Assembly: GCF_947039605.1 (NCBI RefSeq)
Contig: NZ_CAMQZG010000031.1
Coordinates: 1-39,079 of the forward strand
Length of the DNA stretch: 39,079 nucleotides
Reading direction: 5' to 3'
Source of the DNA: an uncultured Clostridium sp.
GTDB taxonomy: Bacteria; Bacillota; Clostridia; Clostridiales; Clostridiaceae
Shown here: in pieces, positions 16,777-24,272 of the stretch
How positions within the stretch are numbered: the stretch's first letter is position 1
How the letters are laid out: every line of letters starts with the position of its first letter
The notes under the pieces: model-generated
Databases searched by the model: none
What the model was told of the DNA's origin: nothing
The model's input: the letters and a program-made list of their open reading frames with translations, nothing else
Program-made: the position numbers and the translations under genes

Positions 16777-17274
16777 TTACTTATTCATAGCTTCACTTAA
16801 AGCTTGAAGTTCTTCTTCAGATAAATCATATCTTGAAATACCTTTATCTATTGGTTTTGCATATGTTGTACTTTCCATTCTTCCATAGATTCCTGTTAAT
16901 ACAACTCCATCATTTTTCTCATCTAAAAAAGCAATTGAAAAACTCAAATCACTTCCTACATCCTCAAATGCTTTGTATCTAACCATAGCAACTTTTTGAA
17001 CACAGTTTTTAAGATTTTCATCTAATCTATTAAACTTAGCAACAGCATCTGCTGAATTTAGTTCTATAGTTTCAACTTTCTTTAAGTAGTCTTCTAACAT
17101 ACCTTCAAGGTTTTTGTTATTAACTCCTCTCATCATCTTTTTAAATTTGTTTTTTACTCCACCAATTTTAGCAAATAATATAATTATAAGAATAAGTTCA
17201 AATATAGCAAATCCAGCTATAGCAATCATTATATATGCACTATTTTGATTGATTAGGTTTATAATATTGTTCAC
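16777..17274 (-). CDS. DUF4446 family membrane-anchored protein
   Basis: A 165-residue protein with one N-terminal membrane helix (about 14-36), a basic linker and a soluble domain containing the family hallmark KVAMVRYKAFEDVGSDLSFS and GVVLTGIYGRMESTTYAKPI. DUF4446 proteins commonly lie just downstream of parB in Firmicutes, as here (46-base gap holding a parS). Function unknown; a role linked to chromosome segregation at the membrane is only suggested by position. Confidence 0.88.
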   Translation of the reverse strand: MNNIINLINQNSAYIMIAIAGFAIFELILIIILFAKIGGVKNKFKKMMRGVNNKNLEGMLEDYLKKVETIELNSADAVAKFNRLDENLKNCVQKVAMVRYKAFEDVGSDLSFSIAFLDEKNDGVVLTGIYGRMESTTYAKPIDKGISRYDLSEEELQALSEAMNK

Positions 17275-17300
17275 TGTTATTTCTTCCTTTCTGTTATAAA

Positions 17301-17316
17301 TGTTCCACGTGGAACA
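17301..17316. promoter_or_regulatory. parS site 2
   Basis: TGTTCCACGTGGAACA, identical to site 1, four bases after the parB stop codon and ahead of DUF4446. Confidence 0.95.
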
Positions 17317-17320
17317 TTTA

Positions 17321-18178
17321 TTATAAGTTAATTATGTCTAATATTCTTTGCAAATCCTCTTCAGAATAATACTCAATTTCTATTTTACCTTTATTCTTAG
17401 TAGAATTTATGTTCACCTTTGTTCCAAAATAATCTTGAAGCCTATCTTTTATATCCTTATAGTATGGATTTATTTTTTTAGGCTCCTTTTCTTTTTCTTC
17501 ATTATTTTTAGACTCTAAGAATTTTATAAAGTTTTCCACATCTCTTACAGATAACTCATCATCTATAATTTTTTGCGCTACTTTATATTGTTCCTCCCCC
17601 TCTAAAGCTAAAAGAACTTTTCCATGACCTTCTGATATTACACCTTCTATTATATAGTCTTGAACTCTTTTATCAAGCTTTAATAATCTCATAACATTAG
17701 CTATTGATGTTCTTGATTTTCCAAGCTTACTAGCTAAAACTTCTTGTGTTAATTTATGCTTTTCTTTAAGTTCTCTATAGGCTAGAGCTTCTTCGATAGC
17801 ATTTAAATCTTCTCTTTGTATATTTTCTATTAGTGCAACTTGAAGCGCTACATCTTCAGTAAATTCTGCTATTATTACAGGAACTTCCTCAAGCCCTGCA
17901 AGTTTTGCTGCTCTCCATCTTCTCTCACCAGCAATAATTTGAAATCTATCTTTAACTGACTTTCTTACTATTAATGGTTGTATAATTCCATGTTCTTTTA
18001 TAGATAAAGATAATTCTGCTATCTTTGAATCATCAAAAAACTTTCTTGGTTGATCACTATTTGCTTTAACAAGCTTTATATCAACCTTTTTAACACCCTC
18101 ATTTTTCTCTAGCCCCTCTTTGCTAGCTATGGGAATTAAAGCTTCTAACCCTTTCCCTAATCCAAATTTTTTCACCAC
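17321..18178 (-). CDS. parB: Chromosome partitioning protein ParB (Spo0J)
   Basis: ParB/Spo0J (285 aa) binds parS, slides as a CTP-dependent clamp and loads condensin at the origin. The CTP-binding domain (about 30-125) has the intact AGERRWRA motif (83-90) and LIENIQREDLNAIEEA. The helix-turn-helix (about 139-165) includes LTQEVLASKLGKSRTSIAN. The C-terminal dimerisation domain ends the protein. The start is a GTG that overlaps the parA stop by one base; a second GTG follows directly. Two consensus parS sites lie within 600 bases downstream. Confidence 0.97.
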   Translation of the reverse strand: MVKKFGLGKGLEALIPIASKEGLEKNEGVKKVDIKLVKANSDQPRKFFDDSKIAELSLSIKEHGIIQPLIVRKSVKDRFQIIAGERRWRAAKLAGLEEVPVIIAEFTEDVALQVALIENIQREDLNAIEEALAYRELKEKHKLTQEVLASKLGKSRTSIANVMRLLKLDKRVQDYIIEGVISEGHGKVLLALEGEEQYKVAQKIIDDELSVRDVENFIKFLESKNNEEKEKEPKKINPYYKDIKDRLQDYFGTKVNINSTKNKGKIEIEYYSEEDLQRILDIINL

Positions 18179-18951
18179 TATAATTCAACTCCCTGTCTTT
18201 TCAAGAACTCATTTGTAAGATTCTCATAAGCTTGTGCCCCTCTACATTTATCATCATATAAAACGATAGGCAACCCAAAACTTGGTGCTTCAGCAAGTCT
18301 AATATTCCTTGGAATAGTAGCTTCATAAAGCTTGTCCGCAAAGTATCCCTTGACCTCTTTATAAACTTCATTGCTTAAATTTGTTCTACTATCATACATT
18401 GTCATAACAGCACCCTCTACCTCTAAATTCTTATTTAAAGATTTTTTAACTAGGTTAACTGTATTAACAAGCTGTGCTACTCCTTCAAGTGCATAATACT
18501 CAGCCTGTATTGGTATTAATACTGACTGTGATGCAACTAAAGAATTTATAGTAAGCATACCAAGTGATGGAGGACAATCTATAAAGACAAAATCAAATTT
18601 ATCCTCTAAATCCCCAAGTTCTTTATGTAATATGAACTCTCTCTCATCTCTAGCCATTACTTCTATTTCTGCACCTGCTAAATCCATGTTTGCCGGAGCT
18701 ATATAAAGATTCTCTACTAGCTGACTTTGAATTATTATATCTTCTAAACACATTCTTCCACATAAAACATCGTACATTGATTTAGTTATTTTTCTTTTAT
18801 CTACACCAAGTCCGCTTGTTGTATTCCCTTGTGGATCTATATCAATAGCTAAAATTTTGTAACCTAAAGTTGCTAAATAAGCGCAAATATTGATATTTGT
18901 AGTAGTTTTACCTACTCCACCTTTTTGATTAAAAATACTTATAGTTTTCAT
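18178..18951 (-). CDS. parA: Chromosome partitioning ATPase ParA (Soj)
   Basis: ParA/Soj (257 aa), a Walker-type ATPase that works with ParB in segregation and also modulates DnaA. The deviant Walker A KGGVGKTT is at residues 10-17; Walker A' appears as LAIDIDPQGNT, and FIDCPPSLG supplies the Walker B region. Length is typical for the small chromosomal ParA type without an N-terminal DNA-binding extension. Translation of parB follows with a one-base overlap. Confidence 0.97.
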   Translation of the reverse strand: MKTISIFNQKGGVGKTTTNINICAYLATLGYKILAIDIDPQGNTTSGLGVDKRKITKSMYDVLCGRMCLEDIIIQSQLVENLYIAPANMDLAGAEIEVMARDEREFILHKELGDLEDKFDFVFIDCPPSLGMLTINSLVASQSVLIPIQAEYYALEGVAQLVNTVNLVKKSLNKNLEVEGAVMTMYDSRTNLSNEVYKEVKGYFADKLYEATIPRNIRLAEAPSFGLPIVLYDDKCRGAQAYENLTNEFLKRQGVEL

Positions 18952-19085
18952 AATTCTATCTCAAAATGATCTCTCACTCCGAGAATCTCACCTCCTTTCT
19001 CTAATAAATATTATATATTTTTACATATTATAATAAAAGTATAATATTCTTACATTAACATAATATTTTATTAGTTCTCTTAAAA

Positions 19086-19101
19086 TGTTCTACGTAGAAC
19101 A
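19086..19101. promoter_or_regulatory. Variant parS-like palindrome (site 3)
   Basis: TGTTCTACGTAGAACA differs from the neighbouring sites only by a symmetric C-to-T/G-to-A change, so the palindrome is kept. It lies 30 bases from a perfect parS, upstream of parA. Confidence 0.7.
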
Positions 19102-19131
19102 TTTTGAATTTCAAAAACTCTTTTCAAAAAA

Positions 19132-19147
19132 TGTTCCACGTGGAACA
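19132..19147. promoter_or_regulatory. parS site 4
   Basis: TGTTCCACGTGGAACA, perfect consensus, four bases after the stop codon of the unrecognised membrane-anchored gene. Confidence 0.95.
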
Positions 19148-19150
19148 TTT

Positions 19151-19789
19151 TTATGTTTGTTCTTGATAATCCCCTGAATTTTGAATTGTAAAATGAGTTG
19201 GTGAACTCAAATCTAAACTTGCTCCAAGTCCCATTAATTGTACTTTGACATTATTTATTGAATTATTTATCTCATCCATATTACTTGCAGCAAACTTTGG
19301 AAGTTCCCCTGCATTTAATTCACCAGTTTTTATTCCATTATCTAAATATTCATTTAAAGTGTTTAAATAACTTGTAAAAGCTGTACTTATCTTTAAACCT
19401 GATTTAGTTGAAAAATGATTGTTAGTTTTCCAATACTCATCAATCTGTGTTTTAGCTTCTTGTACTTTTGCAGATTCAACTTTAACATTTCCAGATACCT
19501 TAGCACTTAAAAGTTGTTTCATGATGTTTAAAATATTTTGATCATCATTAGATATCTTAGAATAATCAGAAATTAAAAATAATAATTGTGATTTATATCT
19601 AGCTATCTCCTCCTGCTTTGGTGTTAAATTTTCCTCTTGCTGATTTAAAACTTGTTCAGGTGTTTTTTGAACTTGATGTTCTATCTCATACTTTGTTTTT
19701 ATCGCAGTAGACACATGATATATCACTTCAGTTGCTATTACAACTGATACAATTGCTGCAATACTTATTACGAGTGATTTTATCTTCAT
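19151..19789 (-). CDS. Unrecognised membrane-anchored protein in the partition locus
   Basis: A 212-residue protein I do not recognise. One hydrophobic segment (about 5-22, SLVISIAAIVSVVIATEVIY) should anchor it, with the rest outside the membrane. The outside part is polar and mostly helical: a Gln/Glu-rich stretch (40-65), then several amphipathic helices. No cysteine and no catalytic motif is evident. AGGAGAG precedes the ATG. It lies between the remains of noc and parA on the same strand, and its stop codon is next to parS site 4. A hairpin stands just ahead of its ribosome binding site. A role in segregation is not supported by anything except position. Confidence 0.7.
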   Translation of the reverse strand: MKIKSLVISIAAIVSVVIATEVIYHVSTAIKTKYEIEHQVQKTPEQVLNQQEENLTPKQEEIARYKSQLLFLISDYSKISNDDQNILNIMKQLLSAKVSGNVKVESAKVQEAKTQIDEYWKTNNHFSTKSGLKISTAFTSYLNTLNEYLDNGIKTGELNAGELPKFAASNMDEINNSINNVKVQLMGLGASLDLSSPTHFTIQNSGDYQEQT

Positions 19790-19808
19790 TTGTTATACTC
19801 TCCTAAAC

Positions 19809-19856
19809 TAAAATAAGCATCTTATTTTTGATAAGATGCTTATTTCAGTTTAACAT
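19809..19856 (-). terminator. Strong hairpin between noc remnant and the membrane-anchored gene
   Basis: Perfect stem AAATAAGCATCTTA / TAAGATGCTTATTT (14 bp) with a seven-base loop and a leftward T-rich tail TTTTAGTTT. It would end the former noc transcript. Since it is only about 15 bases from the next Shine-Dalgarno, it may also limit entry into the 19151-19789 gene. Confidence 0.75.
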
Positions 19857-19890
19857 ATCTTGTGAAAAATATGATTAATTAATTATTACA

Positions 19891-19962
19891 CTATTTTTTA
19901 TTTTTAGATATTGTAACTGTTATTTCAACCGAATCACCACAGTCCTTTGAAACATACTTTGC
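19891..19962 (-). pseudogene. noc: Probable 3' remnant of noc
   Basis: Minus-strand reading frame of 23 codons ending KYVSKDCGDSVEITVTISKNKK and a stop. The pattern GDSVEITVTISK resembles the C-terminal strand of Noc proteins, which typically end in an 'xxITIRIPK' type tail. It lies downstream, on the same strand, of the noc N-terminal remnant, with the structured insert between them. The match is short, so this is a reasoned guess; the reading frame runs on into the insert up to an ATG at 20034. Confidence 0.45.
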
Positions 19963-20252
19963 GGGTATTGTGAAATACCCACCACTTAGCCTAAAGACTT
20001 GAAGTCGGGGCTTCGTATAATCCTGTCTAACCATATAGGTAATTATTTTACAGACTATCAGTTTCCAACGCTATGGGTTTTTTTAGGAGAACCCTTTCCG
20101 TATTTCCTACGGTACTGCAAGCTTAAGACTTGCTTTTGGAAACCTATAATTATATTATATCCAAGCTTGAATTATTAATACATGGGAATTATTTACGTTT
20201 AGCTAAAGCTACATCGATTCATCTCACCACCTGTAGAGATGGGAGAATTCTC
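19963..20252 (-). mobile_element. Hairpin-rich insert in noc, possible IS200/IS605-type remnant or structured RNA
   Basis: About 290 bases with no long reading frame but many helices. On the minus strand in order: palindrome GAGAATTCTC (20243-20252); hairpin CCATCT / AGGTGG (20227-20242); a closed domain GTTTCC...GGAAAC (20143-20061) holding three hairpins with stems GCAAG, CCGTA and AACCC/GGGTT; a nested hairpin AGCC-GACT / AGTC-GGCT (20012-19988); and a perfect hairpin GGGTATT-TCAC-AATACCC (19980-19963). Subterminal hairpins with TTCAC-like ends and a GAAGCCCCGACTT motif recall IS200/IS605 ends and TnpB guide RNAs. No transposase is present and I could not find the conserved core of a group I intron, so the class is uncertain. 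Confidence 0.45.
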
Positions 20253-20600
20253 TCAAATTTTAGTTAAATTATAATAAGCTTGTGCCTCTTCTATAAAATT
20301 TAAATCTTCTCTTTGTAGATTTTCTAAAAGAGCTATTTCTACAGATTCAGTATTTGTTATATCAACAATTGCACAAGGAACTTTTTTAAGTCCTGCTAGT
20401 TTTGATGCTCTCCATCTTCTCTCACTAGCTACTATTTCAAATATATTTTCAAGTCTTCTTACTGTTATAGGCTGAATAATTCCATATTGTTTTATTGATT
20501 GTGCTAATTCATCTAATGCTTCTTGATTAAAATATTTTCTTGGTTGATAAGCATTAGGTCTAATGCTTTCAATTTCGATATAAATTACTTGATTGTGCAT
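20253..20600 (-). pseudogene. noc: Truncated noc (nucleoid occlusion ParB paralogue)
   Basis: The first 110 or so residues of a Noc/ParB-type protein, then an abrupt stop. Visible are SIRPNAYQPRKYF, KQYGIIQPITVRRL, the CTP-binding segment (here ASERRWRA) and LLENLQREDLNFIEEAQAYY. The motif carries Ser59 where Gly is nearly invariant. The sequence breaks right before the helix-turn-helix, so DNA binding and dimerisation are lost; intact Noc is about 250-290 residues. Its place next to rsmG is the standard noc position. Promoter and Shine-Dalgarno GGAGG survive, so a short peptide could still be made. Confidence 0.85.
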
Positions 20601-20650
20601 AAACTTCCCCTCCTAACAACTATTCATTTTTCCATATTTTGTATATTAAT

Positions 20651-20679
20651 ATGTTAATAAATAACTGTTCCTGTGTCAA
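20651..20679 (-). promoter_or_regulatory. Predicted promoter of the noc remnant
   Basis: Minus-strand TTGACA, 17-base spacer, TAACAT, about 50 bases upstream of the noc start. The rest of 20601-20822 is AT-rich with no further clear signal. Confidence 0.5.
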
Positions 20680-20822
20680 CAACCCTAAGTTTTTATTATC
20701 TATTTTTACATACTATCAATACATCTTATATTCCTATTATATTATTTATACTATTAGATAAATAATTAAGGCAATAATTGCAAATAATAACTTTGCAGAA
20801 TAATTAATTGGAGGTGTACACA

Positions 20823-21353
20823 ATGTTAGGTGCAGTACTTTTATACGTTGGGGTTGTTCTTATAACTAATGGGGTTGCTAGATTAACTAATATTGATCCT
20901 AAATCAACAGCAATTATGAACCTATTTACTGGTGGATTGTCTATTGTAATGAACTTTGGTAGTCTTCTTATTGCACAAGCTCAAAGTCCTAATTCTATGG
21001 GACCTTATTATGCTAGTGCTACAGGTTTATTATTTGGATTTACATATTTGTTTATAGGAATAAACGGTATTTTCAATTTAGATGGTAGAATTTTTGCTTG
21101 GTATAGTTTATATGTTACTATAACTACAATTCCAGCTGGTATTTTACAATGGGGTGATGGTACAAATCGCTATAATGTAATGATGGCTATAATTTGGTGG
21201 TTATGGGGAGTTCTTTGGGTGACTGCTTGGATAGAAATTGTCCTTAAAATTGACCTTAAGAAATTTACACCATGGCTTAGTATCCTTGAAGGAGTTCTTA
21301 CAGCTTGGATTCCTGGATTCTTAATAATGACTAATATTTGGATTATGTCATAA
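20823..21353 (+). CDS. UreI/AmiS-family urea or short-chain amide channel
   Basis: A 176-residue inner-membrane protein with six or seven helices, clearly of the UreI/AmiS family: LGAVLLYVGVVLITNG at the start, TGLLFGFTYLFIGIN in the middle, AWYSLYV, and WGVLWVTAWIEIVLK followed by KFTPWLSILEGVLTAWIP. Family members pass urea or aliphatic amides. The periplasmic loops are short and the protein has no histidine, so the His-dependent acid gating of Helicobacter UreI is not expected. I start at ATG 20823; an in-frame TTG at 20808 overlaps the Shine-Dalgarno GGAGGTG. No urease or amidase genes are in the window. Confidence 0.93.
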   Translation: MLGAVLLYVGVVLITNGVARLTNIDPKSTAIMNLFTGGLSIVMNFGSLLIAQAQSPNSMGPYYASATGLLFGFTYLFIGINGIFNLDGRIFAWYSLYVTITTIPAGILQWGDGTNRYNVMMAIIWWLWGVLWVTAWIEIVLKIDLKKFTPWLSILEGVLTAWIPGFLIMTNIWIMS

Positions 21354-21388
21354 AAAAAATGGCTTAGTTTACTAAGCCATTTTTTTGT
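21353..21388 (+). terminator. Terminator of the urea channel gene
   Basis: Stem ATGGCTTAGT / ACTAAGCCAT with a two-base centre, preceded by an A-run and followed by TTTTTTT, directly after the stop codon. Confidence 0.92.
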
Positions 21389-21438
21389 GTAAAATTTTAT
21401 GTGCATTTTCATGTGCAAAAGTACTACTAATAAAAAAG

Positions 21439-21447
21439 TTATCCACA
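21439..21447 (+). promoter_or_regulatory. Isolated DnaA box downstream of rsmG
   Basis: TTATCCACA, perfect DnaA-box consensus, in the gap between the urea channel terminator and the rsmG stop. Confidence 0.6.
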
Positions 21448-21463
21448 TTTTTATCAACAGTTG

Positions 21464-22183
21464 TTACTTTAATGGACTGTTTTTTATATTCTTCATTATT
21501 CTTGGGTATTTCTTACCACAAGATTTAATTTTTTTAACTATAACTAGGTTATGTTTAAGGTCTGTATCTTCAACCTTAACACCTCTTATCTCTTGGATTT
21601 CTCCACCAAGTATCTTTACAGCATTTTTCCCTTGTTCCATTTCTTCTTCTATGCTAGGTCCTTTTAGAGGAATAAAATGGCCACCTATTTTTACATAAGG
21701 CATACAGAATTCTGAAAGCATACTCATATTTGCAACGGCTCTTGATGTTGCAATATCAAAATTTTCTCTAAAATCATCTTTTCTTGAACCTTCTTCTGCT
21801 CTTGAATGTATTGTAGTTACATTTTTAAGTCCAAGCTCAGAAACAACAAGATTTAAGAAGTTTATTCTTTTATTTAAAGCATCTAATAAAGTTACTTTCA
21901 CATCATCTCTCATAATAGCTATTGGAAGCCCTGGGAACCCTGCACCTGTTCCAACATCTATTATTGAATGTGCATTTTTAAATTCTTCTACATCAAAAGC
22001 ATTAATACAATCAATAAAGTGTTTTTTTACAACTGCCTCATCTTCTGTTATAGCTGTTAAGTTTACTTTTTCATTCCACTCTTGTAATAAAGCCATATAT
22101 TTCATAAACTTATTATACTTATCCTCATTAAATTCCATAGAAACCCTATCACAAGCCTCTTTCATTAAATCATAATATTTCAA
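21464..22183 (-). CDS. rsmG: 16S rRNA (guanine527-N7)-methyltransferase
   Basis: RsmG/GidB (239 aa) methylates G527 of 16S rRNA with S-adenosylmethionine. The SAM-binding fold shows [14 protein letters not shown] (near 78-91) and [32 protein letters not shown] and [10 protein letters not shown] follow. Length is normal, with a basic C-terminal tail. The gene is separated from mnmG by a terminator and by a DnaA-box inverted repeat, so it is probably transcribed on its own. Confidence 0.96.
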   Translation of the reverse strand: MKYYDLMKEACDRVSMEFNEDKYNKFMKYMALLQEWNEKVNLTAITEDEAVVKKHFIDCINAFDVEEFKNAHSIIDVGTGAGFPGLPIAIMRDDVKVTLLDALNKRINFLNLVVSELGLKNVTTIHSRAEEGSRKDDFRENFDIATSRAVANMSMLSEFCMPYVKIGGHFIPLKGPSIEEEMEQGKNAVKILGGEIQEIRGVKVEDTDLKHNLVIVKKIKSCGKKYPRIMKNIKNSPLK

Positions 22184-22266
22184 TTTGCTTCCTCCAGTAT
22201 TTTTATTCTAAATTATCCTATAGATAATCTTTTTGCTCACATTTTAAATATATTTATTTTATAAAC

Positions 22267-22299
22267 CTGTGGATAAGTTTTACAAAAACTTTTCCACAG
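22267..22299. promoter_or_regulatory. Inverted pair of DnaA boxes upstream of rsmG
   Basis: CTGTGGATAAGTTTT and AAAACTTTTCCACAG are 15-base arms with one mismatch around a three-base centre. Each arm holds a DnaA box (22268-22276 and 22290-22298). It lies about 85 bases upstream of rsmG, where DnaA could act on transcription. Confidence 0.6.
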
Positions 22300-22314
22300 A
22301 TTGAATTTTTCCTA

Positions 22315-22361
22315 TTCAAAAAAATAATAGTAAATGACTATCAAAAACATAGCCATTTACT
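22315..22361 (-). terminator. Terminator after mnmG
   Basis: Arms AGTAAATGACTAT (22329-22341) and ATAGCCATTTACT (22349-22361) pair fully only on the minus-strand RNA, where the one mismatch becomes a G-U pair. A U-run follows leftward. Confidence 0.75.
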
Positions 22362-22376
22362 AAAATTATACCTGTT

Positions 22377-24254
22377 CTACTTCTTTCCTCTTAATTGTTC
22401 TATCTGTATTAAAAGAACTGAAATATCAGATGGTGAAACTCCTGATATTCTTGATGCCTGACCTATATTTAAAGGCTTAATTTTTGTAAGCTTTTGTACA
22501 GCTTCTGTTCTTAAATTATGAATTAAACTATAATCCATATCCTCTGGTATAAATCTTCTCTCAAGTTTTTTAAACTTTTCAACTTGCTCTAATTGATTAC
22601 TTATGTAACCTTCATATTTAGCCATTACATTCATTTGGTCACCAATATTTCTTGGTATTTCTGGTCTTTCTAAATCAAGTTCTGCAACCATGAAATAATC
22701 AAGTTCTGGTCTTTTTATAAGTTCATAAAGACTTATTGGTTTTTTAAGTTCTGTACTTCCAAGCTTTGTAACTATATCATTAGTTTCATTTTTTGTAGTA
22801 ACTGCAACTTCTTTAAGTCTCTCTATTTCATTCTCTATATTTTGTTTTCTTTGTGCAAATATAGAATATCTCTCATCATCAACAAGCCCTGCTTCTCTTC
22901 CCATTTGTGTAAGTCTCAAATCAGCATTATCTTGTCTTAGTAATAATCTATATTCTGCTCTTGAAGTCATCATTCTATAAGGTTCTGTAGTTCCTTTTGT
23001 AACAAGGTCATCAATTAGAACTCCTATATAAGCATCTGATCTTTTAAGAATTAAAGCTTCTTTTTCCTGAACTCTTAATGATGCATTTATACCTGCAACA
23101 AGTCCTTGCCCAGCTGCTTCCTCATATCCCGAACTACCATTAACTTGCCCTGCTGCAAAGAAACCTTTGATTTCTTTCATTTCAAGACTTGGTAATAATA
23201 TTGTGGCATCTATACAATCATATTCTATAGCATAACCAGTTCTCATTATCTCAGCATTTTCAAACCCTTCCATAGTTCTAATCATTTCAACTTGAACATC
23301 CTCTGGAAGTGATGATGACATTCCACCAACATACATCTCATCAGTATCTGAACCTTCTGGCTCTAAGAATATCTGATGTTTAACCTTATCAGGGAACCTC
23401 TTCATTTTATCTTCGATAGATGGGCAGTATCTTGGTCCTATACTTTTAATAGTTCCATTATACATTGGAGATCTATCCATATTTGCTTCTATAACTGCTT
23501 GAGTCTTCTCATTAGTATATCCAAGCCAACATGAAATTTGTTTCTTCTCGTTCTTCTCATTTAAAAATGAGAATGGTGAAACCTCTGAATCTCCTGGTTG
23601 TTCTATTAATTTAGAAAAATCAATAGATCTTTTATTAACTCTACAAGGAGTACCTGTCTTAAATCTTCTAAGTTCTATTCCAAGATTCAAAAGTTTCTCT
23701 GAAAGTCTATTCGCTGGTACAAGACCATTTGGACCTTCATTAAAATTATTATCTCCTATATAAATCTTACTCTTTAAGTATGTTCCACTAGTTAAAATAA
23801 CTGACTTACAAGTAAAGTAAGCACCATTTCTAGTTAAAACACCCTTAACCTCGCCATCAACAACATCTACATCAACAACTTCTATTTGTCTTAATTGAAG
23901 ATTTTCTTGACCCTCAACAGTTCTTTTCATCTCTTGTTGATATAAATTTTTATCAGCCTGTGCTCTAAGTGAGTGCACAGCTGGTCCTTTAGATGTATTA
24001 AGCATCTTAGTTTGGATATAAGACTTATCAATATTCTTACCCATCTCTCCACCAAGTGCATCTATCTCTCTAACTATATGCCCTTTAGCTGTTCCCCCAA
24101 TATTAGGGTTACATGGCATCATAGCAACTGATTCTAGGCTCAGTGTACATAAAAGTGTTTTACAACCCATTCTAGCTGCTGCAAGTCCTGCTTCAACACC
24201 AGCATGACCAGCACCAATAACAACTACATCAAAATTTCCTGCATTATAACTCAT
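22377..24254 (-). CDS. mnmG: tRNA uridine-5-carboxymethylaminomethyl modification enzyme MnmG (GidA)
   Basis: FAD-dependent partner of MnmE in wobble-uridine (U34) modification of tRNA, 625 aa. The N-terminal dinucleotide site [21 protein letters not shown] is followed by the family-typical [37 protein letters not shown] and YCPSIEDK. The helical C-terminal MnmE-binding region ends with the [16 protein letters not shown] stretch. I start at ATG 24254: the longer frame from 24269 begins inside the Shine-Dalgarno GGAGGAG. It lies 18 bases after mnmE. Confidence 0.97.
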   Translation of the reverse strand: MSYNAGNFDVVVIGAGHAGVEAGLAAARMGCKTLLCTLSLESVAMMPCNPNIGGTAKGHIVREIDALGGEMGKNIDKSYIQTKMLNTSKGPAVHSLRAQADKNLYQQEMKRTVEGQENLQLRQIEVVDVDVVDGEVKGVLTRNGAYFTCKSVILTSGTYLKSKIYIGDNNFNEGPNGLVPANRLSEKLLNLGIELRRFKTGTPCRVNKRSIDFSKLIEQPGDSEVSPFSFLNEKNEKKQISCWLGYTNEKTQAVIEANMDRSPMYNGTIKSIGPRYCPSIEDKMKRFPDKVKHQIFLEPEGSDTDEMYVGGMSSSLPEDVQVEMIRTMEGFENAEIMRTGYAIEYDCIDATILLPSLEMKEIKGFFAAGQVNGSSGYEEAAGQGLVAGINASLRVQEKEALILKRSDAYIGVLIDDLVTKGTTEPYRMMTSRAEYRLLLRQDNADLRLTQMGREAGLVDDERYSIFAQRKQNIENEIERLKEVAVTTKNETNDIVTKLGSTELKKPISLYELIKRPELDYFMVAELDLERPEIPRNIGDQMNVMAKYEGYISNQLEQVEKFKKLERRFIPEDMDYSLIHNLRTEAVQKLTKIKPLNIGQASRISGVSPSDISVLLIQIEQLRGKK

Positions 24255-24272
24255 AATATTCTCCTCCATTAA

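Noticed and set aside
19891-20034. A 47-codon minus-strand frame from ATG 20034 through the insert into the noc tail, as an independent small gene
   Set aside because: No Shine-Dalgarno precedes it, and its first half coincides with the hairpins of the insert. It is better explained as insert plus noc tail.
19963-20252. Group I intron (IStron-type) core in the noc insert
   Set aside because: I could not locate the paired P7 and P3 core segments. The structure instead shows a single closed domain with three hairpins.
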